From contig JADHMQ010000004.1 in assembly GCA_016779935.1 (NCBI GenBank), positions 40,760 through 104,759 of the forward strand: DNA of 64,000 bases. Direction: 5' to 3'. Both the position numbers and the translations under genes were made by a program. Below, piece after piece: positions 32,759 to 40,400 of this stretch. The notes beneath the pieces were generated by a model, which ran no database searches, was not told the DNA's origin, and was given only the letters and a program-made list of their open reading frames with translations. The stretch comes from Flavobacteriales bacterium (GTDB taxonomy: Bacteria; Bacteroidota; Bacteroidia; Flavobacteriales; UBA7312). Each line of letters begins with the position of its first letter. Position 1 is the stretch's first letter.

Positions 32759-35632
32759 ATGAAAAAATACATTTGGTTATTATCAGTATTCGTATTGTCG
32801 TGTCAGACAACAGAAAAACGTTTAATAGATTATGTTGATCCATTTATAGGAACTGGGGGTCATGGACATACATATCCAGGTGCAGCTACTCCCTTTGGAA
32901 TGGTGCAGTTAAGTCCTGATTCAAGACTGACAGGCTGGGACGGCTGTGGTGCTTATCATTACACGGATAGCGTTATATATGGATTTTCTCATACGCATCT
33001 CAGCGGCACCGGTATTTCAGATTATGCCGATGTTTTGCTGATGCCTACCACTGGCGATTTACGATTAGTAAACGGAGCCGATGGGAATCAAGGGTATGGC
33101 TCATTATTTTCTCACGATAGAGAAAAAGCACAGCCGGCCTATTATCAGGTTTTTCTAGAAGATTTTGCTATTGATGTTGAGCTTACAGCGAGCCCAAGAG
33201 CAGGTTTTCACCGCTATACTTTCCCCAAAAATGAAAACGCACAAGTAGTCTTGGATTTAGACCATAGAGATAAGCTAATAGATGTTCATTTAGAATTGGT
33301 AGATAGTCTTACCATTAAGGGTTATCGCCATTCAACTGAATGGGCAAATGACCAACGGCTTTTTTTTCACGCTCAGTTTTCATCACCCATTCTCAATAAT
33401 ACCTTCAGAGAAGACAGTTTAGTTGTAGGCTTAGACTTTGGAAAACTTGACAAGCCCTTACTTGTAAAAGTGGGCATTTCTGCTGTTGACATGCTAGGGG
33501 CAAAGAAAAACGTAGAGTATGAAATAAACCATTGGGATTTTGAAAAAACAAAACACCAATCCCAAAGTAAATGGGAAAAAGCACTTTCAAAAATTCAAGT
33601 ATTTGATAGAAAAGAAGACGATAAAACAATCTTTTATACCGCCCTTTACCATTCCATGCTCAATCCCAATTTATACATTGATGTTGACGGCAGGTACAGA
33701 GGGATGGATATGAATATTCACCGAGATACGACCGATAACCATTACACTATTTTTTCGCTTTGGGATACTTTTAGAGCCACGCACCCTTTGTTTACAATCA
33801 TTGAGCAGAAAAGAACAAACGAATTTATCAGAACCTTTTTAAGACATTTTAAGGAGGGCGGCAAACTACCCATTTGGGAGTTGGCGGCAAACTATACCAA
33901 TTGCATGATTGGCTATCATGCCATTCCAGTTATTGCAGATGCTTATGCTAAGGGTTTAAGAGAATATGATGTCAATGCAGCATTTGAGGCGATGTTACAT
34001 AGTGCAAATTTGGACAGTGACGGACTTAAGTTTTACAAAAACAAAGGTTTTATTTCGGCAAGTGATGAGCCTGAATCGGTGTCTAAGACCTTAGAGTATG
34101 CTTATGACGACTGGTGTATTGCCATGATGGCGGACTCTCTGAATAGGCAAAAAGTAGCAGATGAATTTTACTTACGGGCTCAATACTACAAAAACCTATT
34201 TGATCCATCATCGAGTTTTTTCAGAGCTAAAGTACCATACAATTGGTTTGGACCTTTTCTTCCAGAAGAAGTCAATTTTAACTACACCGAAGCCAATGCT
34301 TGGCAGTACTCTACATTTGTGCCACAAGATGTAAACGGACTTATTGAGTTAATGGGAGGAGAGAAGGCTCTAGAGCGACACTTAGACAGTCTGTTTTCAA
34401 CCAACAGTAAAACTAGCGGAAGACATCAAGTCGATATCACAGGACTTATTGGTCAGTACGCTCACGGTAACGAGCCGAGTCACCATATGGCGTATTTGTA
34501 CAACTATGTCGGAAAGCCACATAAAACACAAGAGCGTGTCCGACAAATTATGGAAGAGCAATATACTATTCATCCTGACGGACTTTCTGGCAACGAGGAT
34601 TGTGGGCAAATGTCATCTTGGTACGTCTTGAGTGCTTTGGGATTTTATAGCGTTACTCCTGGCCTGGATTATTACACCATAGGTACCCCTATGTTTTCCC
34701 AATCACACATTAAAATAGAGAACGGTAAAACCTTTATCATAAGAGCAGAAAAATTAAGCGATTCAAATAAGTACATACAGTCGGCCGTATTAAATGGAAA
34801 GCTATTGAATACCTCCTTTATCCGTCATGCTGATATTATTAATGGAGGCGAATTACTGTTTATTATGGGCGATGAGCCTAGTGATTGGGGCGCGAAATAC
34901 CCTCCTATTTCTTCAATACGTCAGCCACAATTAACGGCTATACCTTATTTCGAAGCCGAAAGCCAAACATTTACAGACAGCATCCAAGTTAAAATAGCTA
35001 GTGTGCAAGAAGCGGCAATACATTATACCCTAGATGGAAGTATACCTTCTCAACAATCAGAGATATATACAGAGCCCATTATTTTGTTTGACAATGCAAC
35101 AGTTAAGGCAAAGGCTTATTCAGAAAACGGAATAAGTAAAGATATTTCCACCTCATTCTTTAAGATTGATGGTAGCAGAAGTATTACCATTCAAAGCGAG
35201 TATGCCAACCAGTATGCTGGTTCAGGAGAAAAAACCCTAATTGACTACTTAAGAGGAACAGGCAGTTACCGAACCGGTGATTGGCAAGGCTACCGTGAAG
35301 ATTTAGAAGCTACTGTTGATTTAGGAAAAGTTAGCTCAATAAACCGATTAGCTTTGGGTTGTTTACAAGATATAAAGTCCTGGATATTCTATCCGCCTGA
35401 AGTAGAGTTTCTAATTTCAAATGATGGCATTAATTACACCTCAGTTGCGACCATTAAAAACACTTTTTCTGATAAAGAATACGGTTCCTTTCATCAAGAT
35501 TTTTCAACAACACTATCAGCCTCAGCACGATATGTTAAAGTAAAAGCGAAAAACTATGGCATTTGTCCTGATTGGCATTTAGGAGCAGGAGGGGTCACTT
35601 GGCTTTTTGCTGACGAGCTTATTATTAATTAG
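32759..35632 (+). CDS. GH92 family alpha-mannosidase lipoprotein with extra C-terminal domains
   Basis: A 957-aa exported glycosidase with lipobox SVFVLSCQTT. The GH92 domain starts at DYVDPFIGTGGHGHTYPGA and contains FSHTHLSGTGISDY, WDTFRATHPL and GNEDCGQMSSWYVLSALGFY. GH92 enzymes are calcium-dependent exo-alpha-mannosidases acting on alpha-1,2, 1,3 or 1,4 links. After about residue 725 comes a chitobiase-like beta-sandwich (ALHYTLDGSIPS-like), then an F5/8 type C (discoidin) carbohydrate-binding domain to the end. The start at 32738 would overlap the ROK gene and precede the signal peptide. Linkage specificity is not decided here. Confidence 0.92.
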   Translation: MKKYIWLLSVFVLSCQTTEKRLIDYVDPFIGTGGHGHTYPGAATPFGMVQLSPDSRLTGWDGCGAYHYTDSVIYGFSHTHLSGTGISDYADVLLMPTTGDLRLVNGADGNQGYGSLFSHDREKAQPAYYQVFLEDFAIDVELTASPRAGFHRYTFPKNENAQVVLDLDHRDKLIDVHLELVDSLTIKGYRHSTEWANDQRLFFHAQFSSPILNNTFREDSLVVGLDFGKLDKPLLVKVGISAVDMLGAKKNVEYEINHWDFEKTKHQSQSKWEKALSKIQVFDRKEDDKTIFYTALYHSMLNPNLYIDVDGRYRGMDMNIHRDTTDNHYTIFSLWDTFRATHPLFTIIEQKRTNEFIRTFLRHFKEGGKLPIWELAANYTNCMIGYHAIPVIADAYAKGLREYDVNAAFEAMLHSANLDSDGLKFYKNKGFISASDEPESVSKTLEYAYDDWCIAMMADSLNRQKVADEFYLRAQYYKNLFDPSSSFFRAKVPYNWFGPFLPEEVNFNYTEANAWQYSTFVPQDVNGLIELMGGEKALERHLDSLFSTNSKTSGRHQVDITGLIGQYAHGNEPSHHMAYLYNYVGKPHKTQERVRQIMEEQYTIHPDGLSGNEDCGQMSSWYVLSALGFYSVTPGLDYYTIGTPMFSQSHIKIENGKTFIIRAEKLSDSNKYIQSAVLNGKLLNTSFIRHADIINGGELLFIMGDEPSDWGAKYPPISSIRQPQLTAIPYFEAESQTFTDSIQVKIASVQEAAIHYTLDGSIPSQQSEIYTEPIILFDNATVKAKAYSENGISKDISTSFFKIDGSRSITIQSEYANQYAGSGEKTLIDYLRGTGSYRTGDWQGYREDLEATVDLGKVSSINRLALGCLQDIKSWIFYPPEVEFLISNDGINYTSVATIKNTFSDKEYGSFHQDFSTTLSASARYVKVKAKNYGICPDWHLGAGGVTWLFADELIIN

Positions 35633-35706
35633 TTAACCTTTATTTAATCTTCTTCATACATTCTATTAATAATAATGCAGCAGATTTGAACTGTAAAAAT
35701 TAAACT

Positions 35707-35952
35707 ATGTATTGGAAAGATGAACTCGATGCCCTGTATCAGAAGAACAAATACGGGAAGCGGCTTTGGAAAGAACTAGTAGGCAACCAAGTCGAATTAT
35801 TATTAAAAAATAACCTTAGACAAGTAGGGACTATACTCGAAGTCACTGATAATGATGGAGAGATGCATCTCAAATTTGAAATAAAAACACCTAATACCAC
35901 AGTGTTATTGAAACACCACGATATTAAGTATATAGATCCTTTTTTGAAATAG
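35707..35952 (+). CDS. Uncharacterised small protein
   Basis: An 81-aa soluble protein (MYWKDELDALYQKNKYGKR at the start; strands GTILEVTDNDGEMHLKFEI in the middle). No signal peptide or known motif is evident. The middle alternates like a small beta-barrel, but that is a guess. It lies 74 bp after the GH92 gene and convergent with the CBS-domain gene, 5 bp apart. No promoter match was seen. It is retained because of its clean, AT-rich Bacteroidota codon use. Confidence 0.5.
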   Translation: MYWKDELDALYQKNKYGKRLWKELVGNQVELLLKNNLRQVGTILEVTDNDGEMHLKFEIKTPNTTVLLKHHDIKYIDPFLK

Positions 35953-35957
35953 AAAAT

Positions 35958-36371
35958 CTAAAACTGATCTACTAAATATTTAATTAAATCAGTAGTGGTA
36001 ACGATGCCTACCAATTTATCTTTTTCTAAAACAGGTAGAGAATGAAATTCATTTTTTGATAAAATGGTAGCAACATCATAAATGGTATCGTCTTTTTGTA
36101 CCACTTTTACATCTTTTGTCATGACTTGCTCTATGTTCAGCCCATCATAAAGCGCTGTAGTAAGCTCATCTCCATCAACGGTATTGACAAATGAAATTTT
36201 CTGTAAATCAACTTTACTAAGCATACCAATTACCTTATCTCCTGACACAACTGGGACATGGTGAATGTTTTTATTCTTAATGATATCGCTAACCTCACGA
36301 ATTGATTGGGTTTTGTTGATGGTAATTATATCGCTTGACATAATCTTTGAAATAGGTGTTCTTTTTTTCAT
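35958..36371 (-). CDS. Paired CBS-domain protein
   Basis: A 137-aa protein made of two CBS domains (about 9-62 and 78-132; VPVVSGDKVIGMLSKVDL and LPVLEKDKLVGIVTTTDLI). Such stand-alone pairs bind adenine nucleotides and act as energy or ligand sensors. There is no fused enzyme, so its target is unknown. It sits alone between convergent and codirectional neighbours; a 123-bp gap lies upstream, in which no exact -7 match was seen. Confidence 0.88.
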   Translation of the reverse strand: MKKRTPISKIMSSDIITINKTQSIREVSDIIKNKNIHHVPVVSGDKVIGMLSKVDLQKISFVNTVDGDELTTALYDGLNIEQVMTKDVKVVQKDDTIYDVATILSKNEFHSLPVLEKDKLVGIVTTTDLIKYLVDQF

Positions 36372-36494
36372 TAGTTTAATTTTTTATGAGTTAATAAATA
36401 CATTAATCACAAATAAAATTGAAAGGTTAAGAACAAGCTTATTTCATACACTAAAATACGAAATGACCCCAATAGAAACATGATTTAAATCATA

Positions 36495-37934
36495 CTATAT
36501 TTTTAAGCAGACGTTTTTAGGTTCAGTAAAAAACTCTAGAGACTTGAAGCCGCCTTCACGACCAACACCTGAATCTTTCATGCCACCAAAGGGAATACGC
36601 AAATCGCGCATCATCCACGTGTTTATCCAAACTATTCCGGAGTCTATTTTTGCCGCTACTCTGTGTCCTTTACTAATGTCTTTAGTGAAAATACTTGCTG
36701 CTAAACCGTAGCGGGTACTATTCGCCATTTCAATGACTTCTTCCTCATTCTTGAAGGGCATAATACTAACAACTGGACCAAAAATTTCTTCTTGATTGGT
36801 ACGGCACAGATGGTCTAAGCCTTCAATAATAGTTGGCTCTATATAATAGCCTTCATTTAATTCACCATCAAGAATAAGTCGATTTCCACCACACAAAATA
36901 TGTCCCCCCTCATTTTTGGCGACTTCAATTTTTTCAAGGATTTTGAACATGTGATCTTTAGATACAACTGCACCTAGATCATTATTTTCTTTAGGATTGC
37001 CAACTTTTAGTTGTTTGGTTTTTTCAACAAAAGCAGCTTTAAATTTTTCATAAATACGGTCTTCAATAAACAGTCTAGAGCCGCAAAGACAAATCTGTCC
37101 TTGATTTCTAAAAGAGGCTTTTAGAGACATTTCTAGAGCATCTTCAAAATTGGCATCTGCAAAAATGATATTAGGGTTTTTTCCACCTAATTCTAAAGAC
37201 AGTTTCTTGAACATAGGAGCTGCCACTTCGGCAATTTTTGCCCCGGTGACTGTTCCGCCTGTGAAGGATATGACTGGCGTATCTGGATGACTAGTGATAG
37301 CTGCACCTACCTTGTGTCCGTAACCATGAACAATATTTAGCACTCCTTTTGGAAAGCCAACTTCTTGACAAATTTCAGAGAGTAAATAAGCAGTGTATGG
37401 CGTTACTTCAGAAGGTTTTGCTACTACCGTATTTCCTGCCGCTAGAGCAGGTGCTATTTTCCATGTAAATAGATAAATGGGCAAGTTCCATGGCGAAATA
37501 CAACCCACTACGCCAATAGGTTCACGCAAGGTGTAGTTTATAGCTTCACCGTCCATATCGTGCATTTGGGAAGCAAAGTGTAGCGAAGCTGTTGCGAAAA
37601 AACGTAAGTTTTCTGATGCTCTTGGGATATCTACTTGCTTGGCAAGCCATTCAGGTTTACCATTATCTTTACTTTCAGCCTCTACCATTTCGTCAAAACG
37701 TGATTGTATGCCGTCGGCTAATCTCATGAGGTGATCGTGTCTCTCTTTCTTGCTCAGTCCACTCCATAATGGAAAGGCTTTTTTGGCAGCAACTACAGCC
37801 CTTTCAACATCTTCTTTGTCGCTATCGGGAACCAATGAAAATACGTGACCATTAACAGGGCTTTCATTTTCTATGTATTCTCTAGAATGAGGCTCAATAA
37901 GTTCTCCGTTAATGTAGTTCAGTAATTTTTTCAT
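36495..37934 (-). CDS. Aldehyde dehydrogenase, probable 2-aminomuconic semialdehyde dehydrogenase
   Basis: A 479-aa NAD-dependent aldehyde dehydrogenase. The catalytic cysteine is in RNQGQICLCGSRLF, the general base glutamate in SLELGGKNPN, with NAD-binding SFTGGTVTGAKI. Sequence features and its position next to 3-hydroxyanthranilate dioxygenase and ACMS decarboxylase suggest oxidation of 2-aminomuconate semialdehyde; the related 2-hydroxymuconic semialdehyde role cannot be excluded. The SDR gene ends 11 nt upstream, so they are probably cotranscribed. Confidence 0.88.
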   Translation of the reverse strand: MKKLLNYINGELIEPHSREYIENESPVNGHVFSLVPDSDKEDVERAVVAAKKAFPLWSGLSKKERHDHLMRLADGIQSRFDEMVEAESKDNGKPEWLAKQVDIPRASENLRFFATASLHFASQMHDMDGEAINYTLREPIGVVGCISPWNLPIYLFTWKIAPALAAGNTVVAKPSEVTPYTAYLLSEICQEVGFPKGVLNIVHGYGHKVGAAITSHPDTPVISFTGGTVTGAKIAEVAAPMFKKLSLELGGKNPNIIFADANFEDALEMSLKASFRNQGQICLCGSRLFIEDRIYEKFKAAFVEKTKQLKVGNPKENNDLGAVVSKDHMFKILEKIEVAKNEGGHILCGGNRLILDGELNEGYYIEPTIIEGLDHLCRTNQEEIFGPVVSIMPFKNEEEVIEMANSTRYGLAASIFTKDISKGHRVAAKIDSGIVWINTWMMRDLRIPFGGMKDSGVGREGGFKSLEFFTEPKNVCLKI

Positions 37935-37945
37935 TGCGTTTTAGT

Positions 37946-38728
37946 TTAAAGCGTTCCAGTTCTTCCGCCGTCTACAGGCACATTAATTCCGTTAATATAG
38001 CTTGCTGATGGGGAACATAAAAAGGCGATAGCATTTGCGACTTCTTCAGCTTCACCAAAGCGGTTAGCGGGTACAGATGCCAACATGCCATTTGCTATTG
38101 AGTCTTCGGAAGTATTTTGAGCACTTGCCTTTTTTGTGATTAAAGTTTTGAGCCTATTGGTATTGGTAAAGCCAGGCAATACATTGTTGACTGTAACACC
38201 AAACTGTCCAACTTCGTTTGCCATAGTTTTTGCCCAACTGGCCACTGCACCTCGAATGGTATTAGAAACGCCCAAACCATTGATAGGTACTTTTACAGAA
38301 GTGGATATAACATTGACGATTCTTCCATAGTTAGCGGCTTTCATGTTTGGCAAGACTGCTTGACTTAGAATTTGATTACACACCAAGTGCATTCTAAATG
38401 CAGCTTCAAAGTCATCTGTCCTTGCCTCAGAAATAGGTCCTCCAGCAGGCCCTCCAGTATTATTGATGAGGATATGGATGGAATGGCTTTCCAATTCTTT
38501 AGCAACCGATTTAACGCTTTCAACATCTGAAAAGTCAGCACAGAAATAAGCGTGTTTTTGTCCCTTTGAAGTGTCCAGTTCACTCAGAACATCTTGAAGA
38601 GTGGAAGCATTTCTTGCCAAAAGAAAAACGGAGGCTCCCATCTTAGCTAGGGCTAAGGCTGTGGCTTTGCCAATACCTTTGGTACTACCACAAACAAGAG
38701 CATTTTTATTAGATAAGTCTAAATTCAT
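37946..38728 (-). CDS. SDR-family protein lacking the usual catalytic Tyr-x3-Lys
   Basis: A 260-aa short-chain dehydrogenase/reductase-like protein. The N-terminal Rossmann motif GSTKGIGKATALAL and NNTGGPAGG are intact. At the place of YxxxK it reads GLGVSNTIRGAVASW, so the classical Tyr and Lys are absent, although ISTSVK keeps the Ser region. The frame opens at 38779, but a TAnnTTTG element at 38734-38741 favours the ATG at 38728. It is divergent from the 3-hydroxyanthranilate dioxygenase gene. The reaction, if any, is unknown. Confidence 0.82.
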   Translation of the reverse strand: MNLDLSNKNALVCGSTKGIGKATALALAKMGASVFLLARNASTLQDVLSELDTSKGQKHAYFCADFSDVESVKSVAKELESHSIHILINNTGGPAGGPISEARTDDFEAAFRMHLVCNQILSQAVLPNMKAANYGRIVNVISTSVKVPINGLGVSNTIRGAVASWAKTMANEVGQFGVTVNNVLPGFTNTNRLKTLITKKASAQNTSEDSIANGMLASVPANRFGEAEEVANAIAFLCSPSASYINGINVPVDGGRTGTL

Positions 38729-38733
38729 AAAGC

Positions 38734-38741
38734 CAAAAATA
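38734..38741 (-). promoter_or_regulatory. -7 promoter element placed 5 nt before the SDR ATG
   Basis: The reverse strand reads TATTTTTG, exact match, with only 5 nt to the ATG at 38728. It predicts a leaderless SDR-aldehyde dehydrogenase transcript. Confidence 0.5.
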
Positions 38742-38784
38742 GCCAAATTTGTGTAAATTGCTTGACGAATCAAATTCAATACCT

Positions 38785-39312
38785 ATGTCATTCAAGCAAC
38801 CGTTTAACTTACACCAGTGGATTGAGGAGAATAGAGATTTACTCAAGCCACCAGTCGGCAATAAAAACCTTTACGTTGAAGCAGGAGACTTTATAGTCAT
38901 GATTGTAGGAGGGCCTAATGCTAGAAAAGATTATCACTTCAATGAAAGTGAAGAATTATTTTATCAGATTCAAGGAGATATCAATGTGCGCATCCAAGAT
39001 GAAGGGAAGGCTGTTGATATCCCTATCAAAGAAGGGGAGATGTTTTTATTGCCTTCAAACGTTCCCCACTCGCCTATGAGAGGTGAAAATACCGTAGGTT
39101 TAGTTATTGAGATGGTCAGAAAAGATAATATGTCGGACGGTCTAATGTGGTTTTGTGATAAATGTAACCACAAGCTGCACGAATACCGTTTTCCATTAAT
39201 AAATATTGAAAAGGACTTCCTAGGTCGATTTAAAGATTTTTATTCGTCTAAGGAGCTTAGAACTTGCGATAATTGTGGACACGAAATGGAAGCTGACGAA
39301 AGGTATATTTAA
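38785..39312 (+). CDS. 3-hydroxyanthranilate 3,4-dioxygenase
   Basis: A 175-aa cupin ring-opening dioxygenase that converts 3-hydroxyanthranilate to 2-amino-3-carboxymuconate semialdehyde. Iron ligands His51, Glu57 and His95, and substrate-contacting Arg47 and Arg99, fall at the same numbers as in the characterised Cupriavidus enzyme when the ATG at 38785 is used, which decides the start over the upstream one at 38749. A second, rubredoxin-like metal site is formed by CDKC (124-127) and CDNC (161-164). It is followed by the decarboxylase gene after 9 nt. Gene symbols nbaC or haaO are used in other organisms. Confidence 0.94.
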   Translation: MSFKQPFNLHQWIEENRDLLKPPVGNKNLYVEAGDFIVMIVGGPNARKDYHFNESEELFYQIQGDINVRIQDEGKAVDIPIKEGEMFLLPSNVPHSPMRGENTVGLVIEMVRKDNMSDGLMWFCDKCNHKLHEYRFPLINIEKDFLGRFKDFYSSKELRTCDNCGHEMEADERYI

Positions 39313-39321
39313 TTTTATAGC

Positions 39322-40365
39322 ATGCGAATAAACGGACATGGACATATATTACCTGAACCTTCACAGATTCCCAAATTTCTGAAGGAAAAGAAGCTTTTTT
39401 GGATTGATGATGACAAAAAGTTTATGCGACAAGGAGATTGGTCTAGACCAATCAGTGGTCCTAGTTTTTTCCTTAAAGAAAAAATAGAATGGATGGATCA
39501 AAATAAAATTGACCACGGCGTAATGTTGTGTTTATCTCAGCTGTACTGCAATGGTTGGAAAAAACAAGATTGTGTTGACGCTATCCATTTTCAAAATGAT
39601 TTTAATGCTTCTTTACAAAGTGAATATCCAGAAAAGTTTACATGTGGCTTTGTAGTTCAACCTTTATACATGGACCATGCGCTTAAAGAGATTGACCGCT
39701 GTGTAAACGAACTAGGCTTAAAGGTGCTTTGTTTGCCTACCCATTTTTTAAATGCGAATGGTGAATGGCTTTCTACTGCAGAGTCTGATGTAGACCCAAT
39801 ATTCGAATTAGCTAATAAATATGGATTGGCTGTTCAAATCCACCCTTACGACGGTGAGAAAATGATTGCCTTAAAAAATCAATACTGGCGGTTTCATTTA
39901 ATTTGGATGATGGCACAATGTGCGGACACCCTTCACCTTTTTACCCTTAGAGATTTACCAAATAAATACCCCAATATACGTACGAGTTTTGCTCACGGCG
40001 GAATGTTAGGCATTGCCAATTATGGCAGAAGAATACAAGGCTTTGACGGGCGTCCGGATATCTTCAAAGAACTCGAAGACCCTAGAAAAACATTAGGACA
40101 CAAAAACTTGTATTTTGATACTTTGGTACACGATTCTCACACCCTAGAACTACTTAAAAAGCGGGTGGGAGCAAGTCAAATACTGATGGGTTTAGATGAC
40201 CCTTATCCATTAGGAGAAATGGAAGGTATAGGAACATCATATCCTGGCAGAGTTTTGGATTATGCAGTAGAAATTGACGTTTTAACAGAACAGCAAAGAA
40301 AAGATATTTGGCACAAAAATGTGTTGGACTGGTTGGGCATAAAAAAGTCCGATTTTTTGTTATAA
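39322..40365 (+). CDS. 2-amino-3-carboxymuconate-6-semialdehyde decarboxylase
   Basis: An amidohydrolase-2 family enzyme of 347 aa that takes the product of the preceding dioxygenase to 2-aminomuconate semialdehyde, steering carbon away from quinolinate. Zinc ligands are visible as the N-terminal His-x-His (INGHGHILP), His in VQIHPYDGE, and Asp in LMGLDDPYP; FAHGGMLG is also conserved. Length and motif spacing match ACMSD. The aldehyde dehydrogenase encoded on the other arm would catalyse the next step. The downstream aminomuconate deaminase is not in the window. Confidence 0.92.
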   Translation: MRINGHGHILPEPSQIPKFLKEKKLFWIDDDKKFMRQGDWSRPISGPSFFLKEKIEWMDQNKIDHGVMLCLSQLYCNGWKKQDCVDAIHFQNDFNASLQSEYPEKFTCGFVVQPLYMDHALKEIDRCVNELGLKVLCLPTHFLNANGEWLSTAESDVDPIFELANKYGLAVQIHPYDGEKMIALKNQYWRFHLIWMMAQCADTLHLFTLRDLPNKYPNIRTSFAHGGMLGIANYGRRIQGFDGRPDIFKELEDPRKTLGHKNLYFDTLVHDSHTLELLKKRVGASQILMGLDDPYPLGEMEGIGTSYPGRVLDYAVEIDVLTEQQRKDIWHKNVLDWLGIKKSDFLL

Positions 40366-40371
40366 ATAAAT

Positions 40372-40379
40372 TACATTTG
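40372..40379 (+). promoter_or_regulatory. -7 promoter element for the PurF-like gene
   Basis: TACATTTG, exact match, overlapping the spacer after the decarboxylase stop and 21 nt before the ATG at 40401. It makes the PurF-like gene a separate unit. Confidence 0.5.
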
Positions 40380-40400
40380 CTGACTCAATATTAGACTACT

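Noticed and set aside
36372..36494. Promoter for the CBS-domain gene
   Set aside because: The best candidate on the reverse strand (near 36412-36419) misses the consensus at a defining base; nothing exact was found.
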